Shown here: positions 1-10,055 of the stretch, in pieces
How the letters are laid out: every line of letters begins with the position of its first letter
Position numbering within the stretch: position 1 is the first letter of the stretch
NCBI RefSeq assembly: GCF_026914265.1
Contig: NC_069135.1
Span: forward strand, 24,284,167 to 24,348,166
DNA length: 64,000 bases
Direction of reading: 5' to 3'
Source of the DNA: Mya arenaria
Taxonomy: Eukaryota; Mollusca; Bivalvia; Myida; Myidae
Made by a program: the position numbers and the translations under genes
The notes under the pieces: model-generated
What the model saw: only the letters and a program-made list of their open reading frames with translations
What the model was told of the DNA's origin: nothing
The model's database searches: none

Positions 1-164
1 AGCTGGTGGTGGTATTTTCCTCGTGCACAGCGCACTCATATTTTGTTGATGGAGACGTAAACATCGTTTGATAAATTTTGAAACTTTATTGTTTTATTTC
101 TTCATAAAAGTGTATTTGGATAATTGCAGTCGCCCTGAGAGACGAACCATTTTCATTCGCGACA

Positions 165-1120
165 CAGACAATACGTAGGAGCATCAAAACAGTGCGAAGA
201 AGCGTCAAAGACAATGCCTAGGAGCATCAAAAACAGTGCGAAGACGCGTCAAAGACAATGCCTAGGAACATCAAAAACAGTGCGAAGACGCGTCAAAGAC
301 AATGCCTAGGAGCATCAAAAACAGTGCGAAGAAGCGTCAAAGACAATGCGTAGGAGCATCAAAAACAGTGCGAAGAAGCGTCAAAGACAATGCGGAGGAG
401 CGTCAAAGACAATGCGGAGGAGCGTCAAAGACAATGCGGAGGAGCGTCAAAGGCAATGCGGTGCATCAAAGACAATGCGTAGGAGCATCAAAACACAGTG
501 CGAAGAATCGTCAAAGACAATGCGTAGGAGCATCGAAACACAGTGCGAAGAATCGTCAAAGACAATGCGTAGGAGCATCGAAACACAGTGCGAAGAATCG
601 TCAAAGACAATGCGTAGGAGCATCGAAACACAGTGCGAAGAATCGTCAAAGACAATGCGTAGGAGCATCAAAACACAGTGCGAAGAATCGTCAAAGACAA
701 TGCGTAGGAGCATCGAAACACAGTGCGAAGAATCGTCAAAGACAATGCGTAGGAGCATCAAATACAGTGCGAAGAATCGTCAAAGACAATGCGTAGGAGC
801 ATCAAATACAGTGTGAAGTATCGTCAAAGACAATGCGTAGGAGCATCAACACACAGTGCGAAGAATCGTCAAAGACAATGCGTAGGAGCATCAAAACACA
901 GTGCGAAGAATCGTCAAAGACAATGCGTAGGAGCATCAAAACACAGTGCGAAGAATCGTCAAAGACAATGCGTAGGAGCATCAAAACCAGTGCGAATGGG
1001 CATCAACGACAATGTGGAGAAGCATCAAAGACATTTCGGAAAAGCATCAACGGCGGCGTAAAGAAGCCTCGAAGACACTACGAAAAAACATCAGAAAAGC
1101 GTAGAAGCATCAAGAAAAAT
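165..1120. repeat. 45-bp minisatellite
   Basis: About 21 head-to-tail copies of a unit of 44-45 bp, with core words GGAGCATCAAAACACAGTG and GAATCGTCAAAGACAATGCG. The first copies are 44 bp or shortened; the central block (480-980) is almost homogeneous at 45 bp; the copies decay after about 1000. The unit length is a multiple of three and free of stops in several frames, so open frames on both strands across this block are by-products. There is no sign of a gene. Confidence 0.9.
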
Positions 1121-2879
1121 GCGAAGATGCTGGTAACATCTTTTTCTTAATATTCATATACTTAAACTATGATATATTGGCGTTGTAAGATTTTTCATCT
1201 GCTGCAATATTCTGCGATCATGTTCAATGGTTGCATGTTTTAAACGTGTATACATACATCGTTTTATAAACAATGTTTTACCCTAATACAATTCGTGCAA
1301 CTTATTACCTGCAACATACAGCCCCCTAAACCCCACACCGCCGCTTCCTGGTGTCAAAGAGTCATATTAATAACTAAGTTCAAATTGATTCTCAGTGAAG
1401 TGTCTTATTATATAAATCATGAAGATTCCAAAGACTGAAGTCCTTAATATTAGCTGCTAAATTGAAATAACTACGCGATCTTCTTGCAGGTTTATTCCCT
1501 GTAAAGAATTCTGTCATTGTGAACCGTCCATATACATCGAGTTCTCCAGTTCTCGAAGAAAACTTAAGTAGCTTATTTGGTCACCATTTTGTTTTTACTT
1601 GATAAACCTGATTCTGATAAATAAAACTAAGTATTTCGTGATTATCAGATTATTGACTTCAAAAAGCTGTCAAGAAACTTAAAAATAAGTAAATATTTCA
1701 CAATTTAGAAGAACAAAAATATTATGCGTAGCTTGATTGTGTAATAACCGACTTAAGTAGTTTCGAGATATCGGCCCGAGGTTGTTTTCTGTTTTGCCGA
1801 GGTGCTCCGATTGACCGATTCACCTGGCACCAAATAACTCTCCACAATGGTTAATTACCATCTTACCAACAAAACATTTTTGTAGGAAAATGTTTAACAT
1901 ACTAAGTGGTCTCATATGGTTTTGTGGATAAACTTCTTTATACATGTTTCACGCATCCAACATGAGTGACGCGACGCCATATTGGTCCAGGACTGGTCCC
2001 GTAGTGACCCCATATTTTCCATATTGGGTCACCAAATTTATATGGTACCAAAATGACATATATATTCCGATGAATGAAAGAAAATTTCCGAAAAATTGAT
2101 CAATGTAAGCAGGTTTTCGACGTGATATATACGTTATGGGGTTAGCATGTGACCAGATATGGGATATACGGGGCACAGGAAACCACATAGACGGCAGCTC
2201 CATCACTAAGCGGTGGTGCAAAGAAAATGCGCTGTCGACACTTCCGTGGTGCAGCTGTGCCTTGTGTTTACTTCTACACACGTGAATGTGAATTATATTG
2301 TATTTGATAATTTTATCAAACGGACACATTTCGAAAATCGGAGAATGTGGTATCGTGTAAGAACACTTGCACTGAAGGTTGGTGACGATTTCGTTTCAAT
2401 ATTGTGCGAGCTGTGATGCTTAGGGAGCTTTTCTCCCGAATCGGACTTGTGCATATTTTTTAGAACTGCTAGCATTTAAAGTACACTCCATTGCTTACAC
2501 GCACCGTAAGAACATCCTGGCCCATGCAAATATAACTATGATGTAAAGTATTTACGCTGGAACACAACATAACCAGTAAGTATGTCAGTACAGAAGGATT
2601 CGGACGACGGGTTGGAGGGATCTGGACAAGACGGATCAGAGGGGTCATGGGCAAGACTCCCGATCAGCCTGGGCTACGAGCGCCAGACTCAGCACTTGTC
2701 GAAATAAATAAAAAAGAAAGAAAAAGATCATATTGTTTTATGTTTATGATGATATGCAAACCAAAACAAGGTTTACACTTGAAATGCATTATCATATTTA
2801 GTAAAAAAATGTTATCATATTTAGCTCATTTGACATTCATGAACACAAAACACAAACACAAAATTTGGTTTGTGTGGTT
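1121..2879. other. No recognisable gene
   Basis: AT-rich sequence with only short open frames on both strands. A locally GC-richer patch at 1940-2280 has a minus-strand frame of 126 codons, but it shows no recognisable domain and no good splice context. I see nothing else to annotate here. Confidence 0.5.
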
Positions 2880-3721
2880 AAAAAAGACGTCACCAAATTG
2901 TATAGAGTTATTAAAAACAACGCTGATGAAGATATTCTTCAAGATGATGTCTAGCGCATGTGTGAATGCCAGAATGGAGCAATACGTACTTGGGTATTGA
3001 AATTCAATATTAAAATGGTAAGGTTATCCATTTTGGCTAAATTCATTTTAACACGGATTACGTCATGTTTGACTCTAAAATCATATATTCTGAAATCGAA
3101 GAAGACGTCTCTGAAAAGAGCTTCGGTATACATTTCTGAAATAGCTTCAGTTTTGACTCACACATAAACAAAACAGTAAGCAACGCAAACAGCTGGATAG
3201 ATCTTGTTAAGAGAAAGTTTGTGATTATGGACAAAAAACACTTTCTGATGATGTACAAAACCCTCATTCGACCTCATATATTGACTATGGAGATCTGATA
3301 TATAACCCTTGCCTTGAGAAACATAAACAGACTATTGAACATTGTGAAAATTAGTTCCGGAAATGTCTCATCTACCATATAAGCAGCATTTGATTAAAGT
3401 GAACTTGCCACCTCAAGAATACAGAAGGTTGAGAGGTGAAGTCGTACAAGTATTCATAATGATACATCACATCGATGACATAGACTTTACCACTTTGTTT
3501 ACCTTATCCACCAACACATCGAACCGTGAACATAATTACAAGATGCAGAAACCATACGCTAATAAGAACACACATCTATACTCGTTCGCCAATAGAGTCA
3601 TACACAATTGAAATGCTTTACCAGTAGATATTGTAAATAAAAAATATGTGATAATATTCATGTCAAAACTAGATAAGCTGTGGCAAGCGAAGAGGTTAAC
3701 TCTTGAAAATGTATACTGATG
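2880..3721 (+). mobile_element. Decayed non-LTR retrotransposon (reverse transcriptase C-terminal part)
   Basis: Read across several frames, this stretch gives the usual order of the C-terminal part of a LINE reverse transcriptase. First comes an ...EDVSEKSFGIHF block near 3096-3135, then FDSHINKTVSNAN near 3150-3190, then a YKTLIRPHI/DYGDLIYNP block at 3255-3310. After these follow LPPQEYRRLRGEVVQVF at about 3405-3455 and DDIDFTTLFTLSTNTSNRE at about 3475-3530, ending near NRVIHNWNALPVD at 3590-3630. Stops (for example the TGA after GIHF) and frame changes separate the blocks, so it cannot be active. The fingers and catalytic core and any endonuclease are missing upstream, as expected for a 5'-truncated copy. 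The exact clade (CR1/RTE/Jockey-like) cannot be decided by eye. Confidence 0.75.
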
Positions 3722-3955
3722 ATGCACCAGTCAATTGTAACCACGGCCCCCCGGGTCCGGGGAATAGCGGGGACTTTGACTCTCGGTCCAGCCAAACCCG
3801 GGCAAAATCCCCGCCCTGCGGGGACGAACAGCTCTAGGTAAGGCCCATTCCCCACTATATTTGGCGCGAAGTCAAAAACACGGCCCGTTTCCCCGGCTAT
3901 CCCCGGTACACACCCGGACCGGGGGCGGGGGCGTGGTTACAATTGACTGGTGCAT
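3722..3955. mobile_element. MITE family A, complete copy, 234 bp
   Basis: The ends are perfect 24-bp terminal inverted repeats: 3722-3745, starting ATGCACCAGTCAATTG, and 3932-3955. The interior is very rich in C and G runs (CCCGGGTCCGGGG, CCCCGCCCTGCGGGG) and has no coding capacity. It is inserted directly after the LINE relic. Related copies lie at 28171-28491 and 48196-48505, with fragments at 22449-22508 and 54742-54775. Confidence 0.85.
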
Positions 3956-5692
3956 TATACAAAACTTGCCAAACCGGACTGAAGACAACCCAAAACTAAA
4001 CATCGAGGGGAAGGACAGGCCTTAGGGGCCAAACATTTTCACGCAAGAACCAGATAGAACCAAGTAAATCATAAGCCTGTTTTATCCTTAAAAGTAAATA
4101 AGTTAACAAATGGCATTTTGTTTGAATCAATCAAGTGTAAACTATACTATGCCCCCTAAAAGCACGAATTGAAATGCCATACGGGCTTCGACCGCCGCCG
4201 CTGCAAACATTTCGTCATCGGAATAAAACTGCCGGTTCTTGTACGTGCGTATTAACGGAATAAAGAACAGGGCCGATCTTCATAAAACATCTTGAGCCAT
4301 TTTATAGCCTAAGTTAATTTCCGCAAGTTTTTCATAATCGAATTAAAAGTAAAGAATACGTGATTTTAGCGTAAAGGTATGTTTTTTTCAATTAAAACAA
4401 TGATAATGCAGTATTCCAAATTGTATTGAGTTAAGCTAATACTAAACTTAAGAAAAATGGCTTAAGATGTTTTATAAATACCGGCCCAGGACAAGAGAGG
4501 GTGGTTAGAGCCACTATACACTGTTTATTTACAACCGATAACAAGGACACATTGACAATGTTGATGATATGCAAGCAACGGAATTTGCGAGCAACGGTTT
4601 TATGAACACACTTGAAAAAATGTATGCGAAAACTTAACGTCATTTCGGTTTAGAAATTGTTAAAATTGTCTACGGGAATACGGAGAATACCCCCACGCCC
4701 TCCTGACAACACTTGAAAAGCTTACGCCCCTAAGTTACGCCCCCTATCACGCCAAATTCTGTAACCGCCCCTGCATGGTTTCAAATTCTTAAACAAAATA
4801 GTTAACGTGAACAACAAAATAAAACTTTTGACCTACTGTCAATAACCACATGGAACAACAAAAGTATTTGGAGTCTGTGAGCACACGAGTATGGTTGGTG
4901 GTCGCCGGGCCGAAGATGTTGGTTTCCCCTACAACTAAAGACCACACTCTAGTGCAAAACCGTGCCAACGAGATTGACTTTGCATAATTAATTTATCCCC
5001 TTCACAATTCCTATTTTTTCATTGTTTTTGCTGCATCTTGCATATCAGACTCCAAAACCTCACTTAAACCGTTGCAGATTCGGAATACCGTTATAATAAG
5101 TTTAAATTAAAAGAAGTATTGAAAAAAACTCAACAGTAACAATACAATGCTGAATTCCACCATACCGCGACCTGATGCGCTTCTGATCACAATGGTATAT
5201 TCTCTCTCCGTCACCGACCCGCGGCCAGTAGTTTTAAGGCAGCTCAGCTACGACCCACTGGTGGCACAGCTGTACCGCTTCCTGTGGCACCAACCATGCA
5301 CGGGGGAGGTACAATTTGAGCTGATTTGTTTTGTTTTAAGTAATTTACCTGCAGCAAACTTAAAAATATCGATAACTCATTTTGGAAAGTCTGTTACATA
5401 ATGTGATCATTTATGTAATTGCCTTTTTTGGGGATGGAGAAACACGCAATACAATAAATGGATGGTAAACAGCTTATGAATAATTCGCAATATGCTTCAA
5501 AAACATATTATTCTAATATTCGAGAATAAAATTTATGTAAATTCTTTGATAACAATTTTTAAGCGCAATGGGAATCTTTCTTTAAAACGTTCTCAAAGTT
5601 GAGACAATTACTTTTGATTTCAAACACAAATTACCTCCATATCTTTTTTAGTTAAATTAAACATATGATGTTAGTTCTGTCACTTTACAGAC
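3956..5692. other. No recognisable gene; possible SINE scrap at about 4888-4980
   Basis: AT-rich, with no convincing gene. A short stretch at 4888-4980 (GGTTTCCCCTACAACTAAAG and then CGTGCCAACGAG) resembles the body and tail words of tRNA-derived mollusc SINEs. The open frame at 5147-5401 is discussed among the rejected items. Confidence 0.4.
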
Positions 5693-6192
5693 TTAAAGGG
5701 ACTGTGTCACAGATTGGCACCAAAAAAGTTTTTTTTCTGTAACGAATCTCAGGACAATTATCTAATAGAATGTATTACGCTTTGATATCATAATTGTAAA
5801 AAAAGTACCAAAATGTAAAAAAAAATGTGTCGGAGACCGGGTTCGAACCCGCGTCGCCAAAATTGAAGTATAGCGTCTTACTCATTGAGCTACAAAAGCT
5901 CATTCTAATCGGGTGACATAATTAATCTATACACCTACCTAGGTAATATCACGTGATAACACCGACTAGCCAATCACGTATCAGGAATGAATTCTACCTG
6001 GTAGACATACCCAGTAATCTTTTTTAATGGAAAAATACGAAATTACTGCTAAACTTAAATAAATTGTAAACTATGTGGTACTTCAGTAAGTTAGTGTCAA
6101 TGCATTGTACACATCGATGCCAAGTTTATGTCAGTTTTCGGCAATTTTCTTTTTTTCCCGCTATTTTATCATACGTGAGACAGCCCCTTTAA
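5693..6192 (-). mobile_element. 500-bp TIR element containing a tRNA-derived SINE-like promoter
   Basis: The ends are 18-bp inverted repeats, TTAAAGGGACTGTGTCAC at 5693-5710 and the complement of TTAAAGGGGCTGTCTCAC at 6175-6192 (two mismatches). TTAA at both outer edges could be a target duplication. Inside, on the minus strand at 5827-5900, lies a tRNA-like module with an A-box-like GTAGCTCAATGAGTAAGA and a B-box-like GGTTCGAACCC, i.e. an RNA polymerase III type II promoter. A second, diverged copy of the left half with the same tRNA-like module is at 33984-34250. SINEs do not normally have inverted termini, so this is either a MITE that captured a tRNA/SINE or a SINE inserted in a MITE and then spread as one unit. 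Confidence 0.75.
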
Positions 6193-7159
6193 GGAACCGT
6201 TTACCAACGATTTGCAAATAGTCATCAACTTTATAATTTCCATTTGATTGTATTATCTTATGTTATGTATTTAGCACCGAATCTGAAAGTATTTATTGTA
6301 AGATCATATAATAAACCAGCCATTGTTTAAATTGAAGAAATGAATAATCCAAACGAGAGTTTTTGCTATTGTTTTTTAAATTTGCCAAAGAGTATTATGA
6401 AATATTAAATATTAAACTTTTTCGAACTACGTGCATTTCAATTCATGACGTAGGTGTGTTGCATTTCGAAAATCCAAGACGCCCGCCCTTAATGATTTTT
6501 TTTTAATATCATGAATATTACTTCTCATAATGTGCCCCCACCCCCCGTCTTCCCAACCCCCACCCAATTTGAAATGCAGCTTTAACAACCACAAAGGTAT
6601 GGGGTTTCTTCTTCAGGATGAAAGTACGAAACGAATTCCCAAACCGTTTATGTTCTGTGTGTGTAAAAAAATGGTTGTATGTTCCCTAATTTAAATAATA
6701 GTTTATGAGAATGTGAGCAGATTGATATTAACTTGCCTCAGTTTCATATCATAACATCGTGCCAACGGTGGTCGCAAGATTACTGTTGCTGTTGTGGAAA
6801 AATGTGCTTGTGCTGCTAGCTATATAATCAGACATAATAGATTAACTGAAAAAAGACACTTTTCGATAAAATAAAAATGTTGTTTATATACTTGTTATGT
6901 ATATCTTCCCCTCCCCCAATACCCCTCTCCCATAAAACAACAACAAAAAACAACAACATACACAAAAAATACACAAATATTTGGATGCTAAACGGGCAAA
7001 ATTGAAATAGTTCAAGAAATCAACAATCCAGTTATAGTTTAATAATGTAAAGGGCCGGAACCGTGAGCATTTAATTTTTGGTATGTAAATAGCATTTACT
7101 TCCCTTTTATCAACTATAACGAAAATACAAATAATTATATTTTTGCTTTGAATCATTGT
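6193..7159. other. No recognisable gene
   Basis: AT-rich with homopolymer runs, including a C-rich patch at 6535-6570. The minus-strand frame at 6884-7156 has no recognisable domain. Confidence 0.5.
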
Positions 7160-8017
7160 GACTAGTTGGTGAATAGTGATGGCGTTGCGAGTAGTGGTGG
7201 CGCTGTTGGTCTAGTGATGGCGTTGCGAGTAGTGGTGGCGCTGTTAGTTTAGTGATGGCGTTGCGAGTAGTGGTGGCGCTGTTGGTCTAGTGATGGCGTT
7301 GCGAGTGGTGGGGGCGTAGTTGCTCTAGTGATGGCGTTGCGATAAGTGGTGGCGCCGTTACTCTAGAGATGGCGTTGCGAGTAGTGGTGGCGCTGTTGCT
7401 CTAGTGATTGCGTTGCGAGTAGTGGTGGCGCTGTTGGTCTAGTGATGGCGTTGCGAGTAGTGGTGGCGCTGTTGGTCTAGTGATGGCGTTGCGAGTAGTG
7501 GTGGCGCTGTTGGTCTAGTGATGGTGGCGCTGTGATGGCGTTGCGATCAGTGTGGGCTCTGTTAGTCTAGTGATGGCGTTGAGAGTAGTGGTGGCGCTGT
7601 GGGTTTAGTGATGATGTTGGGAGTAGTGGTGGCGCCGTTGGTTTAGTGATGGCGTTGCGAGTAGTGGTGGCGCTGTTGGTCTATTGATGGCGTTGCGAGT
7701 AGTGGTAGCGCCGTTGGTCTAGTGATGGCGTTGCGAGTAGTGGTGGCGCTGTTGGTCTATTGATGGCGTTGCGAGTAGTGGTGGTGCCGTTGGTTTAGTG
7801 ATGGCGTTGCGAGTAGTGGTGGCGCTGTTGGTCTATTTATGAGGTTGCGAGTAGTGGTGGCGCTCTTGGTCTATTGATGGCGTTGCGAGTAGTGGTGGCG
7901 CCGTTGGTTTAGTGATGGCGTTGCGAGTAGTGGTGGCGCTGTTGGTCTATTGATGGCGTTGCGAGTAGTGGTGGCGCTATTGCTCTAGTGATGGTGTTGC
8001 AAGTAGTGATGGCGCTG
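7160..8017. repeat. 38-bp minisatellite
   Basis: About 22 tandem copies of a unit beginning GATGGCGTTGCGAGTAGTGG; successive starts at 7178 and 7216 give a 38-bp period. Variation (CTGTTGGTCTAGT against CCGTTGGTTTAGT against CTGTTGGTCTATT) alternates in a higher-order pattern from about 7620 onward. One shortened copy is at about 7515-7535. Confidence 0.92.
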
Positions 8018-8407
8018 TCGTATGTCTTGCGTCCGAAGTAAAATGAAAATATAACGCTTTTGGAATGAATACAACATAAAGGTGGCTATGTGTATCATAG
8101 AATGTAATTATATTACTGATTTCGATACTATTGTCTGTTTTAAACCACCGTTCGGTTACCGTAGCATTTGACACCAATATTAGTTTAAACAGTATTTATT
8201 TTACAACGATTGTGAAGAAAGACATGATAACTTATTCTAAGTCACTCTCGTTGGCACGATGTTGCGCTAGAGTTTTTTAATCATATTTTATTGCTCTTTT
8301 TTAAACAGAATTATTTTGCATACAATTTACACGTACACTTACAATCAAACAAAAAGTACAAATGGGTTAGGCTACAAGTTATTACAACATTAGTTTCAGC
8401 GGGTACC

Positions 8408-8546
8408 ACTCAAAATACCCACGGTCAAAATACCCACGGTCAAAATACCCACACCTCAAAAATGGCAGTCAAAATACCCACAGCAGAATTTTCAGGGTAT
8501 TCAAAATACCCACAGTAGAATTTTCAGGGTATTCAAAATACCCACC
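8408..8546. repeat. Short tandem repeat with core CAAAATACCCAC
   Basis: Three adjacent 15-bp units (TCAAAATACCCACGG) are followed by two or three longer 33-bp units that add AGAATTTTCAGGGTATT. This makes a small composite array with seven occurrences of the core. Confidence 0.8.
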
Positions 8547-8691
8547 CTGGGTTGTCACAAGTCCAAAATTAATATGATTGTTAAAAACACACTCACTGAA
8601 AAATTAAGCCATTTAGCAAGTTTTTTTACCAAACTGATAAAAGTTTGTTATTATAATACCCTTACTCAGTTTGTCAAACTGTGAATTTATC

Positions 8692-8770
8692 AATTGTTTT
8701 GGGTCACCTTTAGGGATTTTCTGTCACCTAATGACAATGGTAAAAGTGCTAAAAGTGACCCAAAACAATT
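8692..8770. repeat. Near-perfect inverted repeat (hairpin)
   Basis: AATTGTTTTGGGTCAC at 8692-8707 is the exact reverse complement of 8755-8770. The pairing extends about seven bases further inward with one mismatch (CTTTAG against CTAAAAG). The loop is about 33 bases. It abuts the tail of the SINE at 8771-8945. Confidence 0.8.
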
Positions 8771-8945
8771 AATAAGCCTAGAGGGCCTTGTGTTGTCGGG
8801 GAAACCGGAATACCGGAGAAAACCCACTTGTCCGGCTTGGTAATCACAAACCAAACTCGCATGCACCCAGGCTGGGAATAGAACCCGTGTCGCCTTGGTG
8901 AGAAGCGAGTGGGATAACAAATGCGGTAACCGGACGACCTAACGC
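8771..8945 (-). mobile_element. tRNA-derived SINE, minus strand
   Basis: On the minus strand a tRNA-like head lies at about 8880-8940, with GGTTACCGCATTTG in the A-box position and GGGTTCTATTCC in the B-box position. It is followed by GTGCATGCGAGTTTGGTTTG and a body ending in the CTCCGGTATTCCGGTTTCCC type of sequence, which is common in SINEs of molluscs and other marine invertebrates. The B-box has mutated (TCTATT for TCGATT), so the copy is probably old. Confidence 0.65.
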
Positions 8946-9959
8946 TAAAAATAACATTATGTAACTTATTTCGAAACGAGCCCTTTGGCACTTATATAAA
9001 TGCGGACAAAAGCATATTATATAGGATTATTGTACAAGTGCAATGAAAATAACAATAGGTCAATTCAAAGGTCAGCAAGTGTTTTTGTTAAATATTTAAT
9101 GGCTTAAGATTATAAATATCATTGTTGATAACACCCATATACAAACGTTCTTTAAACGCTTAAACCATTCCATTGACAGAAGTTGAATAAACACATTGAA
9201 TTCTACATTTGTGAAACATATCTATATATTGTTTGAATAATTTGTGTGGGTTTTTTAAAGTTAACGTCCATACTGCAGTGGAAATAATCAGTAAATTGTA
9301 TTTGATCAATTTCGCGTACGGTGCATATCATATATTTGTTTAAAACCGAAAACATCTTGAGAACAAATAATGTTTACATATACATTGAGGCAAACTACAG
9401 TCTGTCTCTAAGAACAAAATGCGATATGCATAATTTCAAAAGGTTTTAGTGTAAACACAAAATCATATAAACACAAAAACACGGACAAATTAAGACAGTC
9501 GAAGTTAATGACATAAAGACGCTTTAAAATATAAATAAAAAGCGAGGAAGCCAAATATATCATATAGGCTTAGGCTAAGGATGTTACGATAGGCTCAACA
9601 AAGAGAACCAAGGAAATATCTTCACTCGAAAGTTTAAAACATCGGCAGTTTTAGAAAACTCAAAATTGAAGCTGCGGTAGATGTCTGCCACCGGAAATGA
9701 GATTGCAGTGAAGTTAAATCGATGATGCAGTCAATGAAATAGGTATTGAGGTTGCTAGAACGATCACCGGATGTAAGGCGGTAGAAACGCGCAAACAAGA
9801 AACGGCCATCGGAAGGTATACGACGGAAGCGTTTATCAGAAGTGTGGCGACAATAACGACGGGAGTGGCGGTAACCGGAAGGTAGACGAAAGAAGCTGCA
9901 AACAGACACCAGGCTTAAGGGTCGGCTACCGGAAGTGAGACGATCGATTCGGGACCACC
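8946..9959. other. Upstream region of the rolling stone-like gene
   Basis: No gene was recognised. Sequence from about 9640 to 9940 is less AT-rich and repeats loosely around the words CCGGAAG and CGGTAG. It leads directly into the first coding exon and may include 5' UTR. The minus-strand frame at 9634-9909 has no recognisable domain. Confidence 0.4.
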
Positions 9960-10055
9960 ATGCGTGGAGGCGGATGCAAGGAGCTTCGGGAGGAATTTCG
10001 TGTCGCCCGTCTTGGGCTTCATCACGAGAACCCTCGGGATTTTGTCATACCGCAG
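9960..10055 (+). CDS. Rolling stone-like gene, exon 1
   Basis: Thirty-two codons from ATG to CAG, with donor CAG|GTCAGT and phase 0. The peptide ends ...HHENPRDFVIPQ; family members usually have an FVxSQW motif here, and in this gene the next exon supplies Cys where Trp is usual. This exon was too short to stand out as an open frame and was found by motif and phase. Confidence 0.8.

Noticed and set aside
165-1120. CRISPR-like array
   Set aside because: The units are contiguous tandem repeats without unique spacers, in an animal genome.
302-1150. Several open frames on both strands
   Set aside because: They are produced by the stop-free 45-bp minisatellite.
5147-5401. Open frame first considered as exon 1 of the rolling stone-like gene (donor-like GAG|GTACAA at 5309, same phase as exon 2)
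   Set aside because: The exon at 9960-10055 has the family's N-terminal motif, a better donor and start context, and gives a typical protein length. The 5147 frame has no family motif.
5827-5900. Possible tRNA gene
   Set aside because: A- and B-box-like sequences are present, but the stem pairing expected of a functional tRNA is not evident by eye, and the module is repeated inside a TIR element; it is better called SINE-like.
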